A DNA stretch of 58,625 nucleotides, from contig CACOFZ010000009.1 of NCBI GenBank assembly GCA_902626605.1, positions 1 through 58,625 on the forward strand, given 5' to 3'. The DNA is from an uncultured PS1 clade bacterium. Its GTDB lineage: Bacteria; Pseudomonadota; Alphaproteobacteria; MED-G09. The position numbers were made by a program, and so were the translations under genes. Numbering within the stretch: the first letter of the stretch is position 1; every line of letters begins with the position of its first letter. The notes beneath the pieces are model-generated. The model had not been told where the DNA came from, searched no databases, and was given only the letters and a program-made list of their open reading frames with translations. Shown piece by piece: positions 52,358 through 58,625 of this stretch.

Positions 52358-52714
52358 TTATTTTAACTTAGCTTGGGCTTTTTCTACTAATTTTTGAAAG
52401 CCTGCAGCATCTGATACTGCTAACTCTGCTAAAACTTTTCTATCAATTTCAATACCTGCTTTTGATAGCCCATTTATGAATTGTCCATATGTAGAGCCGT
52501 TAAGTCTTGCAGCTGCATTAATTCTTTGAATCCAAAGGGACCTAAAGCTTCTTTTTCTTGCTTTTCTGTCTCTGTAAGCATACTGACCAGCTTTTTCAAC
52601 AGCTTGGTTAGCAATCCTGAAAGTATTTTTTCTTCTTCCCCAGTAACCCTTAGCACTTTTTATAACTTTTCTATGCCTTGCATGGCTTGCTGGTCCACCT
52701 TTTACTCTGGCCAT
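52358..52714 (-). CDS. rplT: 50S ribosomal protein L20
   Basis: The 118-aa protein has the typical [18 protein letters not shown] opening, [40 protein letters not shown] and [14 protein letters not shown]20 is essential for early 50S assembly and in some bacteria represses its own operon. AAGGAGAG lies before the ATG. It follows rpmI by ten bases. Confidence 0.98.
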   Translation of the reverse strand: MARVKGGPASHARHRKVIKSAKGYWGRRKNTFRIANQAVEKAGQYAYRDRKARKRSFRSLWIQRINAAARLNGSTYGQFINGLSKAGIEIDRKVLAELAVSDAAGFQKLVEKAQAKLK

Positions 52715-52724
52715 CTATCTCTCC

Positions 52725-52922
52725 TTAAGCGTATGGCAGGAATTTTTTTACTATCCTGCTGTCAGAATCGGAAAGAACAGTAGTTCCTCTTTTATTCCGG
52801 ATTTGTTTGGGGGTTCTCTTAATCATGCCATGCCTCTTACCAGCTTGTGCACGAGTAATTTTACCTGAAGCGGTGAGTTTGAAGCGTTTTTTTGCTCCAC
52901 TTTTTGTTTTTAATTTGGGCAT
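52725..52922 (-). CDS. rpmI: 50S ribosomal protein L35
   Basis: The 65-aa protein reads [20 protein letters not shown] at the N terminus and ends [12 protein letters not shown], matching L35 across its length. AGGAGA is its ribosome binding site. A 126-bp gap separates it from infC. That gap contains a small GC hairpin (CGGCA/TGCCG at 52976-52990), which may be a processing or pause element. Confidence 0.97.
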   Translation of the reverse strand: MPKLKTKSGAKKRFKLTASGKITRAQAGKRHGMIKRTPKQIRNKRGTTVLSDSDSRIVKKFLPYA

Positions 52923-53048
52923 TTTGCATTCTCCTATATTTAAATAATTAAAGGAATAAGCTTATGAGATAAACACGGCATGCCCTGCCGGATCATCTAG
53001 TGTGGTTTATTTATATTACTTTTATAAATAATTCAACCTAAGAAGTGA

Positions 53049-53585
53049 TTATCTTGGAGCTAAGACCATGATCATTTGTCTTCCTTCAAATTTTGGGTCT
53101 AACTCTACTTTAGCTATAGGATCAATTTCATCTTTAACTTTTTGTAAAAGATCTGCTCCTCTATCTTGATGAGCCATTTCTCTTCCACGAAATCTTAATG
53201 TTATTTTTACTTTGTCACCTTCATTTAAAAATTTTTGAACACTTCTCATTTTTACTTGGTAGTCATGAACGTCAATATTTGGACGAAGCTTAATCTCTTT
53301 TATGTCGATTGTTTTTTGCTTCTTTTTTGCTTGATTAGCCTTTTTTTGACTTTCATATTTGTATTTACCATAATCCATGACCTTACAAACAGGCGGATTT
53401 GTTTTAGGAGAAATTTCAACTAGGTCTAATCCTTGTTCTTTTGATATTTCTATTGCTTGAGGTGTAGGTATATTACCTTTTTTTTCACCAGATGAGTCTA
53501 TAAGCAGAACTTCCTCTGCTGTGATTTGATCATTGACGCGCGGTCCTTTTGAGGATGGCGGCGTCGAGTTATATTGTCTACTTAT
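53049..53585 (-). CDS. infC: Translation initiation factor IF-3, ATA start
   Basis: An ATG-only call gives a 109-aa fragment from 53378, but the frame is open for 69 further codons and encodes the missing N-terminal domain: [17 protein letters not shown], then [22 protein letters not shown] and [13 protein letters not shown]. The conserved start region follows ATA at 53585, preceded at seven bases by AGGGAGA. The protein is then 178 aa, the normal IF-3 length. infC uses rare non-AUG starts (AUU in E. coli) for self-regulation because IF-3 discriminates against them; ATA fits that pattern. The C-terminal domain includes [19 protein letters not shown] and [12 protein letters not shown]. Confidence 0.92.
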   Translation of the reverse strand: MSRQYNSTPPSSKGPRVNDQITAEEVLLIDSSGEKKGNIPTPQAIEISKEQGLDLVEISPKTNPPVCKVMDYGKYKYESQKKANQAKKKQKTIDIKEIKLRPNIDVHDYQVKMRSVQKFLNEGDKVKITLRFRGREMAHQDRGADLLQKVKDEIDPIAKVELDPKFEGRQMIMVLAPR

Positions 53586-53652
53586 GGATACTTCTCCCTA
53601 TTTAATAATTACCTTAAGATTGCCTTCTATAAATATCATGTCAAGAAATTCA

Positions 53653-54825
53653 TTAAGAAATTAATAATCTTTTATAAACTTCTAAAGTCTTTTTGCACAT
53701 ATTTTCAAGTGAAAAATTATTTTTAACGTTTAAAACAGCTCTATGACGCATTTCATTTAGGTCTTTTTCATCCATTAAAATGGACTTTTTTATTGATTCA
53801 GATAAAGCTAAAGGATCATTAGGTTTAACTTTAAAGCCTGTAAAGTTATCACCACTTTTAATTGTATCTTTAACTGCTCCATGATCAGAGGCTATTATAG
53901 TTTTTCCTGCAGCTTGTGTCTCTATTGGTATTCTCCCAAATGGTTCAGGTTCTATTGATGGCGATAATACTATTTCCGAGGCTTGATAAGCAAGTTGCAT
54001 ATTCTCTATTCTTTCAACTAGTTTAATATTTTTTTGTAATTTATATCTTTCAATTAAAGAGGCTAATTTTTTTATGTAACTCTCTGCGCCACTCTTTTCT
54101 CCTGCAAAAACAAAGATTGTCTGATTAAAAAATTTTTCTTTTTTTAAAAAATTGATTGCCTCTATTGTTATTAAATGCCCTTTCCATTTTGTAAACCTTG
54201 CAGGGAACAAAATTATTCTCTTATTATTATCAATCGACCATAATTTTTTTATATTTTCTATTTCTTCTTTAGAAAATTTTCCTAATTCATATGATTTAAC
54301 ATCAACACCCCTAGAAATAATATCAATCTTGTTAATATCTACATTATAAATTTTAGAAATTCTTTTTGCGGTATAAGACGAGTTGGCTATAACTGCATCA
54401 CCTTTTAGCATAATTGAGTTATATAATTTCTTCAAAAAAGACGAATTACTAACATGACCATGCCATGTCGTTAGTACGGGTATACCTATTCTTTTTGCTG
54501 CAAAAATTGCAGACCAAGCAGGTGCTCTTGACCTTACATGAACAAGATCAATTTTTTTTTCTCGAAAAATTTTTATAAAAATAAAAAAATTTTTTATTAT
54601 TGAATATGGGTTCTTTTTATCAATTGGTAATTTTATAACTTCTACATTAGCTTTCTCAAGATCATTTATAAGTTTTCCTCCTGAAGTCAGCACTAAAGGT
54701 AAAATTTTTTTTTCTTTAAGAAAATTTGTTATCTCTATAACTGTTCTCTCAGCACCACCTATTTCCATATTAGGAATTATTTGTAGAATTCTTTTATTTT
54801 TATAATTAAAATCTGATTCTGACAT
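53653..54825 (-). CDS. GT4-family glycosyltransferase
   Basis: The 390-aa GT-B enzyme begins with the acceptor-domain loop IIPNMEIGGAERTVIEI and has VHVRSRAPAWSAIFAAKRIG and TTWHGHVSNS in the N-terminal domain. The C-terminal donor-binding domain has ILFPARFTKWKGHLITIEAI and the E-x7-E element in SPSIEPEPFGRIPIETQAAGK. It probably transfers a sugar in lipopolysaccharide or capsule synthesis at the cytoplasmic face. No other surface-polysaccharide gene is adjacent. The start lies only 13 bases from the divergent hydrolase start. Confidence 0.88.
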   Translation of the reverse strand: MSESDFNYKNKRILQIIPNMEIGGAERTVIEITNFLKEKKILPLVLTSGGKLINDLEKANVEVIKLPIDKKNPYSIIKNFFIFIKIFREKKIDLVHVRSRAPAWSAIFAAKRIGIPVLTTWHGHVSNSSFLKKLYNSIMLKGDAVIANSSYTAKRISKIYNVDINKIDIISRGVDVKSYELGKFSKEEIENIKKLWSIDNNKRIILFPARFTKWKGHLITIEAINFLKKEKFFNQTIFVFAGEKSGAESYIKKLASLIERYKLQKNIKLVERIENMQLAYQASEIVLSPSIEPEPFGRIPIETQAAGKTIIASDHGAVKDTIKSGDNFTGFKVKPNDPLALSESIKKSILMDEKDLNEMRHRAVLNVKNNFSLENMCKKTLEVYKRLLIS

Positions 54826-54838
54826 ATATTATAAACCT

Positions 54839-55597
54839 ATGAAAAAATTATATGATACATTAAAAACCGTAAATGGTAATTCTTTAGCTTATATTAATGA
54901 TTACTCTTCAAAAAATAAGCATAATCTTGTTTGGTTTGGCGGCTTAAATTCTGACATGTATGGAACTAAAGCGAAAGCTCTTTCTGAATATGCTGCGCTT
55001 AATAATTTAAATTTCTGTAGATTTGATTATTGTGGACATGGTCTTTCATCAGGAAATTTTGAGGATTTTAATATCTCAGATTGGTTAAATGATAGCATAT
55101 CTATTTTAGATAATATTTGTAAGGGACAACAAATTTTTATTGGGTCATCAATGGGTGGTTGGATTTCACTATTGCTAGCTCTAAAAAGAAAGAAAAGGGT
55201 GGATGGCCTTGTTTTGATTGCTCCAGCTGTTGATATGACAGAATTACTTATGTGGGATAATTTTAGTAATAAAGAAAAAGAATTGCTTGAAGAAAAAGGT
55301 TTTATAGAAATTTTTTCCGACGATTATCCTCCATACAAAATAACAAAAAATATTATTAACGATGGAAGAAATCATTTATTGATGAGTGAGCAAATTGCAT
55401 TAGAATGTCCTGTAAATATAATTCATGGAATGGAAGATGATGCTGTTCCTTGGAGTTTATCAATAGAGTTAAGTAAAAAAATTTCCTCCAACTCCATAAC
55501 TCAATCATATATAAAAGATGGAGATCACGGACTTTCTCGTCCGTCAGACCTGGATAATATATTCTTTTCTATAGATCAGATTATAAAAAAACTTTAG
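54839..55597 (+). CDS. Alpha/beta hydrolase
   Basis: The 252-aa hydrolase has the nucleophile elbow IGSSMGGWISL (Ser near residue 104), oxyanion region LVWFGGLNSDMYGTKA, acid Asp in HGMEDDAVPW and the catalytic His in DGDHGLSRP. The layout is close to the ABHD10/palmitoyl-thioesterase-like group found in alphaproteobacteria and mitochondria, so a thioesterase or carboxylesterase role is plausible. TATTAT at 54827-54832 six bases before ATG 54839 suggests a leaderless transcript. The stop overlaps the end of convergent queG by four bases. Confidence 0.82.
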   Translation: MKKLYDTLKTVNGNSLAYINDYSSKNKHNLVWFGGLNSDMYGTKAKALSEYAALNNLNFCRFDYCGHGLSSGNFEDFNISDWLNDSISILDNICKGQQIFIGSSMGGWISLLLALKRKKRVDGLVLIAPAVDMTELLMWDNFSNKEKELLEEKGFIEIFSDDYPPYKITKNIINDGRNHLLMSEQIALECPVNIIHGMEDDAVPWSLSIELSKKISSNSITQSYIKDGDHGLSRPSDLDNIFFSIDQIIKKL

Positions 55598-56718
55598 ATT
55601 TTTTGCTCTATCCACTCTTTAATTACATCTGGATCTTTTTCTTTAGACAATGATTGTTTTTTAATTTTATTTAATTCCTCTCCTTCAGTTATTTGATTTA
55701 GTGCCCAAATAGCTGCACCCCTTACAATTGGCGACTCATCAAAAATATTTTTATTTAATTGATCTTTTGCATCTTCTAATTTTGCATTTCCAATAGCTAT
55801 TAAAACATTTCTTAAAAATCTATTTCTTCCAATTCTTTTAATAGGTGATTTTGAAAACATTTTTCTAAAATTATCATCACTAAGTAGAGATAGTTTCTTC
55901 AAATCATATAATTCAGTTTTATTTTTCTGTTTAAATTTTATCTCATTGGATTCTTTTGCAAATTTATTCCATGGGCAGACAGCCAAACAATCATCACAAC
56001 CATATATTCTATTTCCAATCTTAGAACGAAGATTTAAAGGAATAATACCTTTGTGTTCAATAGTTAGATAAGAAATACACTTTCTTGCATCAAGTTTGTA
56101 AGGTTCTGTAAAAGCATCAGTAGGGCAAATTTCGATACAATTATTACAATTTCCGCAATGATTTATCTCCTCTTTATCACTCTCTAGCTCCAGATTAGTG
56201 AATATTGACGCAAGAAATAACCATGATCCATAATCTCTTGATACTAAATTAGTATGCTTTCCCTGCCAACCTAATCCAGCTTTTTGCGCAATTGGTTTCT
56301 CCATAATTGGTGCAGTATCAATAAAAACTTTAATTTCTGAGTTAGTTTGGCTAATAATCCATCTTCCAAATTTTTTTAAATTTTTCTTTATTACTTCGTG
56401 ATAATCATTTCCTCTAGCGTAAACTGATATATTACCTATTTTTTTATTTTCAAGATTTTGCAGCGGGTCATGATTAGGGCCATAATTAACTCCAAGGACA
56501 ATGATACTTTTAACATCTGACCATAGTTTTTTTGGCGAAACCCTTCTTTCTAAATTTTTCTTTAGCCAGTCCATATCTCCGTGAAAATCATTTTTAAGAA
56601 AATCTTTAATGTAATGTTGATTTTTTTTGTGAATTTTAGGGTCAGTAATTTTAATTATATCAAACCCAAATTCTTTTGATTTTCTTTGGATTGTACTTTT
56701 AGAAATCAAGGAGTGCAT
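55594..56718 (-). CDS. queG: Epoxyqueuosine reductase QueG
   Basis: QueG reduces epoxyqueuosine to queuosine at the wobble position of GUN tRNAs, using cobalamin and two 4Fe-4S clusters. Catalytic Asp is in VFIDTAPIMEKP, KAGLGWQGKHTNL contacts the cofactor, and the cluster motifs are CGNCNNCIEICPTDAF and CDDCLAVCPWNKF. HEAT-like repeats finish the C terminus (IVRGAAIWALNQI). I start at ATG 56718 (374 aa) because GAGAGGAAA is directly upstream. This overlaps the preceding GST gene by 20 bases. Cobalamin dependence implies B12 uptake or synthesis elsewhere. Confidence 0.95.
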   Translation of the reverse strand: MHSLISKSTIQRKSKEFGFDIIKITDPKIHKKNQHYIKDFLKNDFHGDMDWLKKNLERRVSPKKLWSDVKSIIVLGVNYGPNHDPLQNLENKKIGNISVYARGNDYHEVIKKNLKKFGRWIISQTNSEIKVFIDTAPIMEKPIAQKAGLGWQGKHTNLVSRDYGSWLFLASIFTNLELESDKEEINHCGNCNNCIEICPTDAFTEPYKLDARKCISYLTIEHKGIIPLNLRSKIGNRIYGCDDCLAVCPWNKFAKESNEIKFKQKNKTELYDLKKLSLLSDDNFRKMFSKSPIKRIGRNRFLRNVLIAIGNAKLEDAKDQLNKNIFDESPIVRGAAIWALNQITEGEELNKIKKQSLSKEKDPDVIKEWIEQKI

Positions 56719-57370
56719 AATTTCCTCTCGGCGGTATTCCAATAATTTTATCTGCAAGAATTGATCTAAAACTTGGTCTACTTTTTATTCTTGAGTACCA
56801 ATGTTTAATTTCAGGAAACTTATCCCAAGGCATATCACCCAAATAATCTATGCAAGAAATATGTGCAGCTGCGGTTAAGTCTGCAAGCTCAATCTTATTA
56901 TTAACTAACCAAAATCTTCTCTCTAAAAGATATTCGATATACTTTAAGTGATTATTTAAATTATTTTTAGCTAATCGAATATTATCAGTATTCGGCAACC
57001 CACCACCTTTTTCCAATGATCTAAATCTTTTTTCTACTCTCTCATTTATTAAAATTTTACTTACTTCTTTATGGAACTTATTATCAAACCAGTCAACTAA
57101 ACGTCTATTTTCTGCCTTACTTACAAGGTCTTTTGGGAGAGTGTCTTTAAATTTATTTTCAATGTATTCTGATATTGCATAATGGCCACAAAATTTATTA
57201 TCGTCAGACAGCAACACTGGAACTTCGCCAGATGGATTTAATTTTATAAATTCTTTTCTATTTTCCCAAAATCTTTCAATTATCAAATCAGCGCCGACTT
57301 TTTGTTCTCCAAGAAAAAGTCTAATTTTTCTACTAAATGGGCATAATGGATAATGGTATAAGGTTGTCAT
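56699..57370 (-). CDS. Glutathione S-transferase-family protein
   Basis: The 223-aa protein starts with a thioredoxin-fold GST N domain (TTLYHYPLCPFSRKIRLFLGE, with the cis-Pro at SGEVPVL) and has the all-helical C domain (FWLVNNKIELADLTAAAHIS, DYLGDMPWDKFPEIKHWY). SRKIRLF contains a Ser/Cys position (CPFS) that may be the active residue. Conjugation substrate is unknown. It lies between the purine permease and queG in a tight minus-strand run. Confidence 0.88.
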   Translation of the reverse strand: MTTLYHYPLCPFSRKIRLFLGEQKVGADLIIERFWENRKEFIKLNPSGEVPVLLSDDNKFCGHYAISEYIENKFKDTLPKDLVSKAENRRLVDWFDNKFHKEVSKILINERVEKRFRSLEKGGGLPNTDNIRLAKNNLNNHLKYIEYLLERRFWLVNNKIELADLTAAAHISCIDYLGDMPWDKFPEIKHWYSRIKSRPSFRSILADKIIGIPPRGNYALLDF

Positions 57371-57373
57371 TTT

Positions 57374-58625
57374 TTATAAGAATATAAATTTTGCTAAAAA
57401 TATTAGTGTTAAAAACCATGCACTTGAAGATATTTCTTTATGCTTGTTTGTTGTTAATTTAATTAGTGTATATGTAATGAATCCAATAGCAATTCCATTT
57501 GCAATAGAGAAAGTAAGTGGAATCATAATAATTATAATTAGTGAAGGTATGATTTCAGAAAAATCTGACCAATTCAATCTTTCAACATCACTCATCATAA
57601 GTATAGCCACGTATATCAATACTCCAGCTGTTGCATATGGCGGAACCATCTCTGAAAGCGGTGATAAAAATATTGATAAAAAAAATGCAATTCCAGTAAC
57701 AATTGCAGTTAATCCAGTTCTTCCTCCAATTTCAATTCCGGCGGAACTCTCAACGTAACTTGTAACAGGTGCGCAACCAAAAAAAGATCCGAAAATACTT
57801 GATGTGCTATCAGCTTTTATAGCCTTATCAAGATTTTGTATTTCACCTGTTTTTTTTATCAATTTAGCTCTATTTGCTACTCCTAATAAAGTTCCGGTAG
57901 TATCAAAAAAATTTACAAATAAAAATGAAATAATAACGCTTATCATTGCTACGTCAAAGGCACCAATAATATCTAATTTTAAAAATACAGGAAATGGGTC
58001 AGGCGGTAGTGATATAATTCCTTTAAATTTTATTAATCCAGAAAATATTGCAATTGAAGTAATTGTTAATATGCCAATAATTATTGATCCAGAAATTTTT
58101 CTTAAAGACAAAATAGTAATTATTAAAAAGCCTAATATTGATAACAGAGTACTTTCTTTACTTAAATCTCCCAAAGAAAGTAAGGTTGCGTCATTTCCAG
58201 AGATTATTCCACCGCTTTTAAGGCCTATTAATCCTATAAATAAACCTACACCGGAACCCATGGCAATTCTTAGGTTTAGAGGAATTCCTTCTAACATCCA
58301 TTTTCTTAAAGGAGTTATACTCATTATTGTAAATAAAATACCTGACCAAAATACAGCTCCAAGAGCAATCTCCCAAGGATAACCCATTCCTCCTACAACA
58401 GTATAAGTAAAGAAAGCATTTAAACCCATTCCAGGAGCAAGACCGACTGGCCAATTTGCATAAAGCCCCATAAAAAAGCATGCTAGTGAAGCTGCTATAC
58501 AGGTTCCAACAAAACTTGCACCATAGTCCATGCCGGTTTCTGCCATCATTTGTGGATTTACAAAAATAATATATGACATGGTTACAAATGTTGTTATACC
58601 TGCCAGGATTTCTTTTTTTAAGGAT
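57374..58625 (-). CDS. NCS2/AzgA-family purine permease, 5' end cut by window
   Basis: The frame continues to the window edge: before the first Met (58579) the codons read EILAGITTFVTMSYIIFVNP, the conserved first helix of AzgA-type adenine/guanine/hypoxanthine permeases, so the start is outside. GLAPGMGLNAFFTYTVV near residue 48 and FFDTTGTLLGVANRA, STSSIFGSFFGCAPVTSYVESSAG are substrate-site motifs. At least 12 helices are present. The stop is three bases from the GST start. Purine-base/proton symport is expected by family. Confidence 0.9.
   Translation of the reverse strand, partial: SLKKEILAGITTFVTMSYIIFVNPQMMAETGMDYGASFVGTCIAASLACFFMGLYANWPVGLAPGMGLNAFFTYTVVGGMGYPWEIALGAVFWSGILFTIMSITPLRKWMLEGIPLNLRIAMGSGVGLFIGLIGLKSGGIISGNDATLLSLGDLSKESTLLSILGFLIITILSLRKISGSIIIGILTITSIAIFSGLIKFKGIISLPPDPFPVFLKLDIIGAFDVAMISVIISFLFVNFFDTTGTLLGVANRAKLIKKTGEIQNLDKAIKADSTSSIFGSFFGCAPVTSYVESSAGIEIGGRTGLTAIVTGIAFFLSIFLSPLSEMVPPYATAGVLIYVAILMMSDVERLNWSDFSEIIPSLIIIIMIPLTFSIANGIAIGFITYTLIKLTTNKHKEISSSAWFLTLIFLAKFIFL

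Noticed and set aside
52976-52990. GC hairpin CGGCA/TGCCG between infC and rpmI as a terminator
   Set aside because: No T-run follows on the minus strand, and infC-rpmI-rplT is normally one transcript. A pause or processing role remains possible.
53049-53378. A 109-aa IF-3 fragment as the full infC gene
   Set aside because: The N-terminal domain is encoded in the same frame upstream, starting from ATA 53585, so the short version is only an ATG artefact.
57804-58382. 192-aa plus-strand ORF opposite the purine permease
   Set aside because: It is the antisense shadow of the permease helices; the permease carries clear family motifs.

Overview
The window is a compact, AT-rich (by eye about two-thirds A+T, not computed) stretch of bacterial chromosome that most resembles a streamlined marine alphaproteobacterium. 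The assignment rests on gene order and lineage-typical genes. These are the FYDLN-acid protein beside aroA-cmk-rpsA-ihfB, the run pyrF-trpF-trpB-trpA-accD-folC-trxA, the block tsaE-ahcY-EIIA-chvG-chvI-pckA, a RegB/RegA (PrrBA/ActSR) pair, and a CoxMNOP-type terminal oxidase. Intergenic gaps are short, stop/start overlaps are frequent, and TTG, GTG and one ATA start occur. No IS element, prophage, integrase or CRISPR array was seen. The genus cannot be named from this sequence.

Layout. 1-6525: an ankyrin protein, ctaB (heme O synthase) divergent from a five-gene aa3-like cytochrome c oxidase operon, and a Sel1-repeat protein. 6703-17282: tRNA-Ala(GGC), the FYDLN-acid protein and a long plus-strand run for aromatic amino acids (aroA, trpFBA), nucleotides (cmk, pyrF), translation and nucleoid (rpsA, ihfB), lipid (accD) and folate (folC), meeting a convergent trxA. 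17345-26345: an exonuclease I-like protein, tsaE, a FAD-dependent reductase, ahcY, a mannose-type PTS EIIA, chvG/chvI and divergent pckA. 26352-30174: polA and an orphan ABC ATPase. 30228-37514: two large TonB-dependent receptors (TBDTs) with an unusual 392-bp regulatory gap, then DUF1330 and DUF3108 proteins. 37600-42528: a HAD hydrolase, regB/regA, and the convergent set cysK - 42-aa membrane microprotein - TIGR03084-type protein - cinA-like gene. 42646-46990: a third TBDT paired with an M14 zinc carboxypeptidase whose frame runs through an antisense tRNA-Ser(GGA). 47004-53585: lepA and infC-rpmI-rplT-pheS-pheT. 53653-58625: a glycosyltransferase, an alpha/beta hydrolase, queG, a GST-like protein and a purine permease cut by the window edge.

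How the parts fit. RegB carries the quinone-site motif and redox cysteine of its family, so it is a natural candidate to regulate the cytochrome oxidase. ChvGI lies beside pckA and the PTS-like EIIA, a conserved alphaproteobacterial carbon/envelope signalling locus, but here the locus is eroded. The HPr kinase and HPr genes are missing from it, and the EIIA has Asn where the phospho-accepting His should be. The three TBDTs, one with a peptidase, point to uptake of large substrates by an otherwise minimal cell. The observations I rate highest are the His-less EIIA, the exonuclease I-like gene at the usual addAB position, the infC ATA start (absent from a simple ATG-based call), the cysK-linked microprotein, and the structured gap between the two TBDTs.
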